Source of the DNA: Penelope pileata
Lineage: Eukaryota > Chordata > Aves > Galliformes > Cracidae
DNA: 64,000 nucleotides
Assembly: GCA_013396635.1 (NCBI GenBank)
Contig: WBMW01003969.1
Location: forward strand, 951,426-1,015,425
Direction: 5' to 3'
Below, one piece after another: positions 1 through 13,000 of the stretch. How positions within the stretch are numbered: the first letter of the stretch is position 1; each line of letters starts with the position of its first letter. The notes beneath the pieces are model-generated. The model had not been told where the DNA came from and searched no databases. It was given only the letters and a program-made list of their open reading frames with translations. The position numbers were made by a program, and so were the translations under genes.

Positions 1-875
1 CTTCAAAGTGAGATTACACAAATAACGAAGGGCAGGCTTGCAGGGAGCTATTAAAGTGTAATGGTCCAGAAGCCTCCTCCTGCTCAGGAAAACCCAAATT
101 GCTGATCAAGAAGGGTGTAACACTGGAACAACCATGCCATATTTGATGCATCACTCAATGGCAAATATCAGAAACTGCACTGGGCTAGACCAGAGATGTG
201 TTTAAAACAGTATGTTTTTGTATTCTCTGGGAAAAGAAGAAAAACAAAACCCAAAACAGAAACCAAACCAAGCAAACAAATAAATCAGAATACACAGATG
301 TTCTCTTATAGTCATGACTTAGAGTAAGACATTTCTTTGTGTGCAGTGGGAATAAGAAAAGCAAAAACAATCTTGAAAGCAACAAAACGTGGAAAAACAG
401 GAAACAGAAACTGACATGAACAGTATTCAAAGCCCTTCAGGTAATTTAAAGAGAGTTATTGTGTAAGGAAGTTGGAGAAAGCAGGCAAAAGACCAAAGAC
501 AGGACTTTGAGGAAGGAAAGCCGTGTCTGGAGAAAGGTTCATTCCGGTTTTTGTGTCTTACTAAGTTTTGTGGGGAAAGGCAATAAAATTCAGCAAAACA
601 CAAGTCTGATGTACTCTTGTTAACGTGTAAGAAACCAGTAGTTGTAATTCTAGAGCTGCTTTTGTTATGGCCATTTTCTTCAGTCATGGGAAAGCTGTTA
701 GGTAAATTAACATTCCTCCCCTTCCAACCTGATACCAAAATACTTGCTTTAATTTTAAGAAGGAAAAGAGCTAGAACAAAATGACAGCTACTCAGAGACA
801 AAGTGAAACAGTGCCCCAGTTCTCCCACACGGGTATCACATTATTAATGCCGATAGTTCATATCTGGATTACATG

Positions 876-899
876 AAAAAAAAAAAAAAGAAAAAGAAA
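876..899. repeat. A-rich tract
   Basis: A run of 14 A is followed by AAAAAG-type interruptions. It could be a decayed poly(A) tail of a retroposed sequence, but no recognisable body lies upstream of it. Confidence 0.8.
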
Positions 900-959
900 T
901 GTGTAATACTTCCTCTGCAAAAGCGGTGGACAGACTACGAAACAGCGAAAAAAGTAAAA

Positions 960-985
960 ATGATTAGAGCACTTGCTCTAATCAT
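960..985. repeat. Perfect 12-bp inverted repeat with 2-nt spacer
   Basis: ATGATTAGAGCA is followed by CT and then by its exact reverse complement TGCTCTAATCAT. Both arms are perfect, so the stretch could form a short hairpin. No transposon ends or T-run surround it, so its role is unknown. Confidence 0.9.
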
Positions 986-3900
986 CTGCAGAATTAATTT
1001 AATATATGTGTACCAGGATAATGAAAAAAGTCTAGGCAATCAAGCTTATTCATGAATTACAAGTTGACTCATCAGCCCCCAGAGCAAAAATGTCTGGCGG
1101 CTGCTAGACCCTTCTCTGTCCAACTGGTAGTTTCTGCTCATTAGCCGTCTAGAGCCCAGCTGGGACACGGTTAGCAATCCCTCGCAGCTAGCGTGCTTGG
1201 GCTGGGCTAGGGTTACGGGTAGGTCATATGGGAAAACTCTTAATGCAGCTGCCTGCTATATTTTGCTTGTGGTTTATAAAATTAACAGGTTTCAAGGAAC
1301 AAGAGATTTCAGTTTTCAGTGCGGTTCATGACCAAACCTTCACAAGACTAAATATGCTTTGGAAAATTCCCAGAGGGTAAAAGAAAACCTCAAACCCAAA
1401 CACAGCATGAGCACGTCCCCTTGCCTTTGAATTACGTGATTACAGAAGTTGAGAGGGAGGCAGGGGCAGAAGGTTTTGAGAAAAGAGAACATTTTTCAGC
1501 AAAGACTAAGCAGCTCACAGCTGAATGTTCAGGCATTCCTCCCTCTGGGCTGCCAACCAAGAGCTGTAGGCTGTAGTTTCTGAGACAGCACCTACACGAT
1601 CACACCTCAAAAACAGGCTTAACGCAGAGAAGCAACATCAGAGCGATCCAAGTCTGTGGGAGTTCCACACCCCTTTCTTGGAATCGCGAAAATTATTTGA
1701 AAATTATAGGCTTTCTGATCAGTCAAGGATGCACATGTGTCACCAGCATCTTTGGGAGCCAGAATGTGTAACCAGTGTAAGGGCAGACACAGAGGAAAGG
1801 AATCAGAAGGGACATAGCTGTGCTTAGGACTTTCCAGACCAAACCATCTCCCCAGGAAACGGCACCCCTGGGTACTTCTGGAATACTGAGTCAGCACAGT
1901 TCTTCCCTCAGCTTCAACATAAGGAACACTACAGCATTCCCAAACCCTTAACACAAATCAGATAAGGGAATCAGAAATCACAAATCAGAATCAAAAATCT
2001 CTGATTCCTCAATAGAAAATACATTTTTTCTACACAATCTTTCTATCAGTGAACACCATCCATGTATTTTAATTGTTTTCACATACATACAAGGATCCTA
2101 AGATAAAATCTTAATGCTTAGCAAGTTTACTTATGTATTTTATTGATCTTTTATTTGGAGCTTCTGTTTGTTCCACCACTCCGTAAGAGTGAGATAGAGT
2201 TCCTTTATCTCAAGGCTTCGTCTCATCTGAGTATTTTCGGGTTATACCCACATTCCTCCTTGCATCATTTCAAAGCCAAGAGGCTCCCTCCTCCATGCTT
2301 GCTATAGTGACCTAGTCACTACTTGAATACTCAGTGCTTTGTGTGGCAAGTCTGACTAGACTGAGAAGTATCAACTTAAAAGAAAATTTTGTGGCAGATT
2401 TGTCGTGACTGTGATCCAAACAATGCATCTTTGCCTTATGTTACGTACTTGGTAAGGCACACCTCACAGTTCTGGGTATGTGACTTACTTCCTTAGGTCT
2501 CTGTGGTAACCAAACACTTCAAATTCAGTTCATTTGTGAATGCCCTTTTTCTTCCAGCGCAGACTTGCATCACAACTTTGAGGTTACCACTGCATCGTAG
2601 AGTTCCAAACGTACTTTGGCTAATCTCACAGCTATGCTGACACATGGCTGCTGCTCTCAGGGCAGTGAACTGTATTCTCTCTTGCATTGCAAGCAGGAAC
2701 TGTTCCAAGGCCTCCTCCTTACTCCTTTGATCTGCATGGGACCAGGACCTTCCTAACCTAGTCATATTCATGTGCTTTAAAGTGGCTCTACCTGGATGCA
2801 TCTGCCTCCACCACTACTGAGCACAAAGGCACTACATCTAGCTCAGGAATTCCCTGCATCATAAATTTCTGGAGGCTGGGAAAGTGACTGCACTTGTAAT
2901 TCTTCATCAGACATACTCAGAGCTTCCTGGGTTTTGGTCTGACCAACTGTTGTGTCTTGAACTGCTCACTTCCAAATAGCAATCTGATGGATCTTCATTC
3001 AGGACAGAACAAACTCACAACCTTTTTCACCACTATGCTGACCAAGTGGCTTATGTTTTCTGGCATAAATTTTCACAGTTTATTCAATCCCAGTGATAAA
3101 TTACACTTCAACTCCACCAAAAACATTACAGTAATTATGTTTCAATGTCCTGAGAATTTCTATACCAACCCACACATGGGCAATGCTTTGATCCTGTCCC
3201 CAGATAATAAGGATGCTAACAGTAGTGCATCAATGTATGAGTCCAGCCTCCTGTCCTCTGGATGAACACTTTCAGCCAAAAGATCATGTCCACCCCAGCT
3301 AACACTAGTAAGAGAGCATTTCAGAAGTACCTCTTCCTTGACTTCTGGAAGCAATCTGATTGTACCAAAGCTCATTTCAAACACAATTTCTTATTATTCT
3401 TTTCAGCTCTGCTTTTTGCACTGGGAATGCACCAGCTGACACTGGAAGCAGTTCTAACATACCAGAAATTATCTACAGCCCACAGCGACATGCCCTGGTT
3501 CACCTTCATCTTACATCCTGCTCCAACACAGTGTCACACTACTATATAGTGTCTGGCAACCATGGGCTCTGCCTGGTAGATTGAGGAGGGGAAAGGATGG
3601 AACAAAGTCCCAATAGACACAGCAAACAAAACACATCATCACTCATTTTATCATTGTAATTTTTCAAGCTATTTCTGCAGTACATTTCTTCATCTCTCCA
3701 GTAAACCTGAATTTAGAGCCTTTAATGAACCCTCAGCCATACTGCTTCCCTCCAGTCTGCCCTCCCATCTCTTTTACTGCCCCTCCAGGAAAACCACTCT
3801 CCTTCAGGGAGTTCTGTTGCTTGTATTTTTTAATGAACAAACATGTCCTGGCTTACAAACAATAAAACCCACGCCATCCCCTTAAACTCTGAAAGGGCTG

Positions 3901-5020
3901 AAGCTTAACTGGAGCTACTTTTTGCCATTTATGTGACAGTTTACAGACCTGGGAAATCAAATGAAGTCTTGCCCTTTTCAAATAAATAGCAAAACTGTAC
4001 CTGGGACAAGGTTTTCACTCAAAGTATATTTGCTTAAAATAAATGCTGTCCTGCATTTGACACATTGGCTCTGAAACACTTATACATAACATACATTGTA
4101 TGTTCTAACCCACTCCCATTTCAGCTCCTGAAATCTTGACAGAGCTCATCCAGGTCACTGGAACAGGCTGTGCAGGCAACTGCTTTGGTTTTCCTCTCTA
4201 AAATACCCTCTAAAGCCTCCATGCCAAAAGCACAACAGAAACTGTGAAAATGTCTTTGCAGCCTCACGTAGCACCTCAAAGAGCTTCAGGTTGTAACTGG
4301 AAAGCTCCACACGTGCAGCGCTTCTGCCACACACACACGGCTCCTGTTAGCACGGGACTGTCACTGGGGACTTCCTTCGGACAGAGCAGAGGAAGAGGAA
4401 TTGATTCTTTGGGTTTGAGCAACAATTTATTTCCCAGATATTTACTGGGGACATTGTAAAGCAAAACAGGAACAAATATTCACACAAGGCCAACTAATAA
4501 TATCTAGAAAGCAAATAAAAGGTAGTAAGTGCAGTCCCTGCTTCCCCAAGCTAAAGTGAAAAATATTAGAGATGCTACAGCAAAATTGCAGGCAATGCAA
4601 AAAATATGTCATTAAATATAGAAAAGAAGAAATACTGTTGATACATACGTATCCCTCAAATCACTACCACTTCAAATAAACTGCAAAAACCGCTCCATGT
4701 CAGCAGAAGTCTAAACATTTCTTAATAGTTTAAAATCACACGGACTTTTCTCTGCTATGAATACAGGAGCTGTCCTACAGTTTAAACCATCAAAACTGCT
4801 TCCCAATATCAGTTTGAGAAAGACTTCTGAAACCACACATTTGCAGAGCACCATCTGTACTCCGTACTAAATAAAGGAAACAGAATAAAACGTGGGTGTT
4901 AGCCCTACTGTTCTCACAGGACAGGGAGCTAATTCATTAGCAGTTCATCCAGGCTATAAGACAATTATAGAAGAGCTGCAAACTTCCTAAAAGCCACTTC
5001 AGAAACACTTTTAGTTAGGT

Positions 5021-5043
5021 TAATATATATATAAAAAAAAAAA
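5021..5043. repeat. TA repeat running into poly(A)
   Basis: A short (TA)n run is followed by about 11 A. It is a simple low-complexity tract in intron 5. Confidence 0.85.
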
Positions 5044-8000
5044 GTTAAATTATCTTCAGTGACAGTGCCCTGAGGGCTTCAACAAAGACACAAGCTTGCT
5101 GAAATTCTGAACCGCACTGATTTAGTGACTGTTCCTGGCACTGACATCAGCATTTCCTCCTGCCTTGGTCTCTGACTTGCAGCCTCAATTACTAGCAGGG
5201 AGCAAGAGCTGAGCTGTGGGAGAGTGAAGAGAAACAGCAAGTAAGGAGAAGGAGTTTTTTCTAGCGTACATTTTCAGAGGAGACAGAAGACCCAAGCATA
5301 AGTTGCAGAAAAGCAATTAGTATGTAAGAATTATAAGGGAACAGCAGCACAAAAGAGTAAGTACTAACAGGAAAGGATGCATTTGCTTGATGACAGAACT
5401 GTATTGGTTCTTGTAAGGAAACAGAAAAATTTCAATTTGATCCAGGACAGCAGGAAGCCAAAGAACAGGTCAACACATGAAGGCAGCTGCAGAAGCATTT
5501 GTGTGAGAGCAGCATGGTGAGGAATGTAAAAGGAGGAAAGCACAAAACGATAACAATTACGATATGCAGCCTAGACAACGATTAGAGCCTAGACAACAGC
5601 TCTAGCTCAGTTGACTGTGGCCTAAGGCAATACGAAACGGAAGAAGTGAGATACAGTCTGTACAGCAGATAAGGAAAGAAAGAAGACCAAAGACCCAAAC
5701 ACAGCATGTAAGCCTGAGACAGAAAGGCTGCTACGGCTGCGTCATGAAGCCGGCCAGCGACACCAAAGTCTCCCACGTCCTTTTCCTGTGCTTGGTAACA
5801 CCAGCTGGCCTTAAGACAAAGCACCATGTGCTGTATGGGATACGCAGGGTTCACAGAAACACAGGAAAGCAAACTGCAGTGATCTTTGACTCGAGGTCTG
5901 CCCAAGTCTGCCCAGGAAGGAACTGCCTGCACTTGGCACAATCACCTTTCAGGACACTCATGGATGTCCCCGTGTACATGCATGGGCACATCAGCAAACA
6001 AAATAAGCTGTGTGAGCATGTCCTGATTTTCCCCTCCGTCAGCCATGTGAGGCCACAAACATCTCCAAACATTAGCCAGATTGATAATGACATGAAAAGA
6101 AAGATGACAAAATGAAGAAGCCAGTTTTGGAATGACTGAAATTCATTCAGAGATAAAGTATGATACATGGCAGGGCAAAAGCAACCAAAAAAGCAATTTA
6201 GGAATCACCCAAAGAAAGGGCTTTTGAGCCTACTGGCAGGGATCTGAATATGTGGTAAGTAAAAAGGTAAGAGGGAAGAGACTAAGACCAGAAACCTTAC
6301 AGAATTTAGGACAAAGAGAAGAAAATAAGATACCCTGGGGGAGACAGGGAAGGAAATACTCAACTAGAAGAAACAACGAAAAGAGCACAACAGAAGTAGC
6401 AGATCCTTAACCTTACCTAAAGGTTTCCAGTCTATTTGGCAAGGATTTCTTCCTAAGTGATGAGTATAGCCAAGTCAAGCAGCTATCCCAGGTTGGCCAT
6501 AGATGCTAATATTAAAAAATAAAAATTCTGATGTGTTGGTAAGCAACCTTAACAGTCAGGTATCTGTATTGACTGGGAGAGCACGAAGTACGGCAGATTG
6601 GAGGAAAGTATCTGAATTTCATGCCATCAACACACTTTGACTACGGGGTGCAATAATCCAACTGGATCAAATCTCAGAAACTCCTGGAGTGGCACTGGGG
6701 CAAGAGGGAGAGCACAGGAAGCCAAGGGAAGGGAACGAGAGGACTTAAGAGCACTGACAGAGTATGTTTCTTCTACTAAATAAATCCTTGGTGACTCTTT
6801 CAAACAGATTCTCACATCATTTTTATATTTAATGGGATGTACATACTCATGTTACAGCAGCAAATACACCTTTCTAAAAGAAAAGATCAAATAACTCACA
6901 GTTAAAAATCAAGTAGTAGTTATTAATAGACCTAGAAAGCAATCTATATGGAGGCTACAACCTTCTGCATTTGGCATGCCTTGGCTCACCTGAGGTAGGC
7001 ACAACCTTTAATACTTTAAAAACAGAACTTTAAATGGCTCAGAACAACCTTTGACTTCATTTATATGAATAACCAAAAGATCTGGGATCTTGATTAACAG
7101 TACTTTTAATTAAAGGGTTTTGATCTTTCCTCCAGATGCTGTACTTGCATTAAGGAATGGAAATTAAGCTGATTCATCACCCCTACTGACATTGATGTCA
7201 GTTAAGTCGCCAACCAAGTCCCAAAGTAATGCTGATGCACTGAATTCATTTCACCAAAATGAACTGGACAAAGGTTATATACCTTACACCACGGCTCTTA
7301 TGAAAATCTCCTCTAAGTAGAATTTTAGATACAGTATTGATAACTTGATGCTGTCCAGGTTTAGGTAACTATAAAAACCTTTACATATCCATCCCATTGT
7401 GATTACAGACAATGCAGTAACCAAGCAGAGAAGAAAAAACAACAACAAAAAACACAACTCATATGGTATCACACATCTAACTGTGAAATCGCAGTATTCT
7501 ATTAAGAAAAAACTACTTTTATTAAAAAATAAAGCACATTAAAATGTTAAATTCAGATAAACATTCAGATACACTGAGTTTGGGAAGGGCTGCCAATAAG
7601 CACAACTGTAGAGTCTTTTCTAGTTCTACAAACAGCAACACAGATCAGTTTTGTTTTTTTTAAGTTCCACTTAGCTCAATTTTTACAGCATGGCAGACAA
7701 AGCTATTCATTCCAAGAAGCACAAACATCATAGCCATCAAAAGATACAGCTTGTAATAAACTTTCTCATGAAATTAACTAAAAAAAAATATTCCTTCATG
7801 TCCCTGATTTGGCAAGAGGAGAGATTAAATAGAACTCATAAACTATTCATGTAAAAAACAGCTGTCACAACATGTTGACTTAATGTCAATTGTTCCCCTG
7901 GTCTTACAAGGCCACTTACTTCATTGTGACACTTGATTATGCTAAAATTACTGAAATTTGGATGCACTGACACAGCACACATGTAAGGCAATGCACGTGC

Positions 8001-9739
8001 AGCTTTTCCGAGCTGCTCTAACACTTTCACAGACCAATTGCTTTTCATTCTTCTGATAGGTACTGGTACCCAGGTTATAACTGTTGGTGTCCCTGGTTCC
8101 TGCTACAGCCTATCCCTTATAGACCTCAGCAGAAACAGGGACCATCTCTCCCGGAGATATGCTATAGTCTTCTGTGCCTAGAGGATCACATGGTAAACAG
8201 AGAAATCACAGGATTAATGTTTTTGGAGTCTTTCTGTGGAAACACTAGAATAAGCGGGTCATGCAGACAAACCCTTCCTTTAGGAGTGAGATCCTCTTTA
8301 TAAAGCATTGCCCTCTGAAACAAATCTGCGAAGCACTGGACTCCTCAGACTCTCCACTATTTTTAAGACACCAAGAAAACACCCACCTGCAATGATCCTG
8401 CCTGGTGCTTTCTCCTTTAAAAACGCATACAACATATTGTCTTTATAGATTGTGTTTCAAAGCATTCAATGATTTAGGTTTTTCCAAGTGAGGGTCTAAA
8501 ACTGAATCGTCATAGAGCAAGACCCCAGTGGTGTCTGGAGAGGAAGGCACAGGGTTTTAATGGAAGATGAAATACTGTGACCAGCTGGATGGGATGTAGC
8601 ACCAGGTGAGGTTTTCTGTACAACGAGAGCACATCGGAATGGCAAGCCTGGTATCCTAGCAGGAGCAATGCATAAAGCATATTATTGACAGTTTTTGATA
8701 GAACACTGTCCCATTTTGCATTCTACCCTGAAAGCCCAGTCATGAGTCCTAAGCTCAGCTAAAACCTGTGATATTCCATCCCAAAGGGAGCAACTTCACT
8801 AAGTGTGGTTATACGGTCATCAGTATAGCACTAAGATCCCTGGTGATGAGAAACAATGCAAAGCAAGCTCTCTTTAAGAAAAGTGTACAGTGTCTTGCCA
8901 CTTTAGATCTTCTCAGTGAAAAACAAGATGTAAATGAGGGCATGGTCAGGTAGGGATTCTGGTATAACCAGCTGTAATTAGAAGCCCACACCAGCTTTAT
9001 AATTCCAGTTATTACACAAACAGTTCATACTTGCATTAAGTATCTCCTTGTATTTGGGGACCAAAAGAAACCATCAGAATTACACAGTCTGACTTCTTTC
9101 ATTACAGTGAGGAAATCTCCCAAGCAGTCGTGTAGTGACCTCATAATGTCTACTTTACCCCCAGAGCATTTTCTTGAAAGAAATCCAGACCAAGCTCAAA
9201 GGACTCACAACGATAAAAACATCCTCACAATGTTCTACAGGAAACTGTTCACTGATTAATGATAATGAACAACAACAAGAAAGTGCTTTACTACTTGCTT
9301 CCCACTAGATTAGCCTTTAGCTTCCAATCGTTGGATGTCACTGTGGTAAGAATCATACAATCAGAACGATTGCAGTACACACTAAGTACAACACATACTA
9401 AGATTTCATCACTTTGAGATTTTTCTTGCATAAATCATAGTGTCACTGGAAGACACATTTACCAGGTCTTCAGTTCTTCCTGTAGCTCCTCTATGAATGC
9501 TTTCAAGTTCAACAGCATCCTTTTTAGCCTGGTCTCCTAAAGATTTAGGCTGTGAGAAAATACTATTTGTCCACATTTGGCCAGTCTCCCCCAGTGATTT
9601 CTTTGGAATTAGTCAGTGATTTCCACAAAACCTGAAAGAGCGGTAGAGCTGTCAAAAGACACTCTAGTCCTGCACATTTTGATAAATTCATTGGCTGTGA
9701 AGACAGCACTACTGGGCATCCCCAGGGAGGAAAAGGTTG

Positions 9740-10055
9740 CAGATGATAGTGGCTCCCCTGCTTCCAATGCCTACGCTTTTCCTTCTTTTCCCTCAGTTTA
9801 ACCAACAGGTCCTTGCTAAGCCAGGCCAGTTTCCTGCTTTCTCTGCTTGACTTCTCATGCTGGGGGATGGGGAGCTCTTGTACTCTCAGAAAAGTGTCCT
9901 TAAAGAGCTACCAGCTCCGTTCTGTTCCTTTGTCCCTAAGGACAGCTTCCCAGGGGATCTCATCCAACAATCCCTTAAACAGCCTGACGTTCACTCTCTT
10001 TAAGTTCAGGGTCCTGACTCTGCTCTTTGCCAGGGCCGTATTCCTCAAGATCACA
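9740..10055 (-). mobile_element. CR1 LINE fragment (ORF2 region between endonuclease and reverse transcriptase)
   Basis: On the minus strand the translation contains FKGLLDEIPWEAVLRDKGTE, LFKDTFLRVQELPIP and LSKDLLVKLREKKEKRRHWK. These are the characteristic segments of the CR1 ORF2 linker between the endonuclease and reverse transcriptase domains. The frame is broken by at least one internal stop between GTERSW and LFKD, so the copy is dead. The similarity fades to the left of about 9740, after the WKQG segment, and to the right of about 10055, so both borders are approximate. Neither the endonuclease nor the reverse transcriptase core is recognisable next to it. This is either an internal fragment or a copy whose flanks have diverged. 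Confidence 0.82.
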
Positions 10056-13000
10056 ACTCAACCAGTGCATTCAAAAACAAACACGAAAAGACTTAAAATC
10101 TTTTCCACTTACAAGTGCTTTGCATATTAAAAATATGTAATTAGCAACACAGCTAAAGTATGTCACAATCAAACTCCTACTGAAAATGCCAGAAAGTGGC
10201 ATCCAAGTCAAATGTCTACACCAAGAAAAAGAAAACAATAACCAAAAAAAAGTCAATAGAGGAGACACCTGGTGATTTTAACTACGTGAACTCTGCAAAT
10301 GACTTGCTCATAGTACACAGCCCGCTAAGCTCCAGTACAACAATGTACCCAGCAACATGAACATTATTTTAGCTCATCGTGACGGTGTTGGGAAAGAGAC
10401 ATTTTCTCATTATTGTCACACACACACAGGCAGACTTCTTGCAATAACTTCCTCTCAACAAATAGTTCTGCAAACAGGAGTTAATGAAGGGTGCTTCCTA
10501 TGCATTGTGTACCATGTCGTAGCTCTCCTTATACTTCCCAAAAAATTAAAATAAAGAACCCCCCCAAAAAAACCAACCCAACTTCAACACCTGGGACCCT
10601 CTGACCTCCCCTTTACCCTGCAGCTTTCCCTATTCCTATTATACCTGCTCCCTCTGCTGCTATCTTGCAAGCAATAGATAACACTTTCAAAGAGAAGTGT
10701 GATTTTTAAGTTTCATCACATCCCACTACATTGCTCCTTTAGAAGCTTCATTAACATTGTTTTCGGTTGGTAACTGTCACAGAAGCCACAGGAATTTCAG
10801 CAATCATTCAGAATGAAACAGCACAGAAATTTACCTTTGTGTGACACTAAACACCGTGTACTTCAAGGAGCCTTTTGATACAGGTCACTGTTTTTTCCTA
10901 GGGACTTACCTCAAAAGCAATTGATCTGCTCCAGCTGATTGCCACTGGAGGACACCAGTGAAGTAGGAAAGGCTGACATTTGGGGTACTGTCAGTATGGG
11001 AATCTGATGAAACACAGGACTGATGCTTTGAAGAATCTGCCTCAAGGTACTAACAATCTCCCTCAAAATTCACAGCTCTCAAAATTCAAGTGCCTCTTAC
11101 AAACATGGATATCATAGGAATGCTCTTTAATGCCCTCAATCCACTGTAACACTGTGACCTCAAGTACAGTTAGAAGTTAAAAATCATTTATTAGAAGGAT
11201 TTATGCTTGAATACTTCGCCTCAATGTATAATCCCAGACTATGTTTACTCTGGCTAAAACAGGAAGTGCCATCACGTTATTTAAACAGTGGCACCTATTG
11301 TTGAAATAGACTGACCCAGAATAGCTACATTCCAGTCTTGCATTACAAAATAAATCTTATACGTATTCCACAGAGTCAGGTGTCGATTCAATCTCAAAAT
11401 GGTGAGTTGGGGTTTTTTTCTGTTGTTTTTTGGTTGGTTGGTTGGTTGTTTTTTTATGCTTGGACTACTGCCAAAAGGCTTAATCAAAGAAGCTGCTCTT
11501 AATTAGGGCTACAGATAAGATATTTGCTTGCGACTTGAGCAAACAAAGTATTTCAGGAACAGAGGAGAAGCACTGAAGAAACACTGAATACAAAAACAAA
11601 GCACACTGAAACAGATAATTTAGTGGGAAATTTGGCAGCAGGAAAATGAGATATTTATAATGTGGGGAGGTTTGATGGAAAGTGAGCAATTTTAACTTGA
11701 TTTAGGCTACAAAACAGGCAAGTTTCGGTGGTGATAGAGAAGGAAAGGGGAGATAACTCAGATGGCAGGCATTCTATCCTCACCAGCACCAGAGCTAGGA
11801 GAAAGAGAAACCCATGTACTGTGCTAAAACCTTGGACAGAGACACAGCCGTTCCTTCTCTATTCCCCTCCCTATTCCCCCAAACCCACAGCACTGCAGCA
11901 CTACATGATAAAATTCCAGATAGTATGCGATTTCATCTGTGAGCAATTTTCCCCCATGAGTTTGTTATGAAACACATGCAAGATTAAAAGCACGACCAGA
12001 ATGCCATCCTGCAGGAAAAGGCATAGCACGATGCAGGGTATGTTCTCCAGAGAAAGGAGATTGTGATGCATTTTAATGGATGCATACATTTATTGAGAAT
12101 TAAGCCTTGAAACTACTTTCTGTCCTCATTAGTATTCCTTACCAGCAGCAAACAAAAGTTGATTCTTCTCAAAATCCTGTGAGGTACACTGATCGATGCA
12201 TACATTAAACCTGCCTGCCTGTAGTCAGCAATACCATTTTTTCCCTAACTGATCCAGCTCGTATTTCAGGCAGGAACATAAGCTTTGTTTGACCCTGAAG
12301 CGAGTTCAAACCTGGCTGTAGGCTGTCTTTCCGTGCAATGGAGTAGAAATGTAACCAAAGGAGCATAGAAACGTTATGTTCTTTAAACCCAGAATCAGCA
12401 AGCCCACGTGGCAAGGTGGCTCATGGACTGAATTTGAAGGGAATGCAACCTCTAATTTGGAAAAGAAAAATACCAGATGGTGCAGTACCCTCAAGAGAGG
12501 GCCAAACCCACCACTGACAAATAACTAGAGCTCTGTTTTAAAACTGGGATTCACATCCAGCCATCACCACCTATTACAGCAAACTGGATTACGGGGAGAG
12601 ATTGAATTGCCTCAAGTCAGTAAAGGGTCCCAGAGTCTTCTGCATTGAAATGGCATTCAAAACAAACAAGCAAACAAAACAAAAACAGCACAGAAAACCA
12701 ACATCTAAAACTTTGCTGCCTATTACTTCCTGAGCTCCTGCTTTCCACTCTCATCAGCATCAGAGATACAGCCATGACAGAAAGCAGACACATTTTGGTC
12801 TTCTGTGTCACAGACACAATATAGTCACGCATTTCAAAGTTCTCTCACTAATCCAACCCTTTTGGTACTTTAACTTATTCCTGAGATCTGATGAAGATGG
12901 TTATCTAAAGGAAAGTAAAGTAGCTCCATTATAAACGAGAAAAGCAGGAAGCAAGCTAATTAGTAAAGGAAAATTCTCAGATGACTCAAAGGTATGTTTT

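Larger units (their letters stand above)
1..9739. other. RASA3 intron 5, left part: no gene recognised
   Basis: This is AT-rich intronic DNA with short chance reading frames on both strands and no splice-bounded segment resembling RASA3 C2B. Visible structures are an A-rich tract (876-899), a short perfect palindrome (960-985) and a TA/A tract (5021-5043). A minus-strand stretch around 2493-3384 has short open frames that end in a weakly SCAN-like peptide (see findings). No transposon family is recognised by eye, although old unrecognised relics are likely. Confidence 0.7.

Noticed and set aside
5582..6168. Three overlapping open frames of 105-123 codons on both strands
   Set aside because: Neither strand gives a recognisable protein. 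Mutually overlapping frames on opposite strands are typical of a stop-poor patch.
8150..8205. Minus-strand CDPLGTEDY, resembling the CDPYATV start expected in RASA3 C2B
   Set aside because: Similarity ends after CDP, the flanking residues do not fit RASA3, and there is no suitable acceptor, donor or frame for exon 6.
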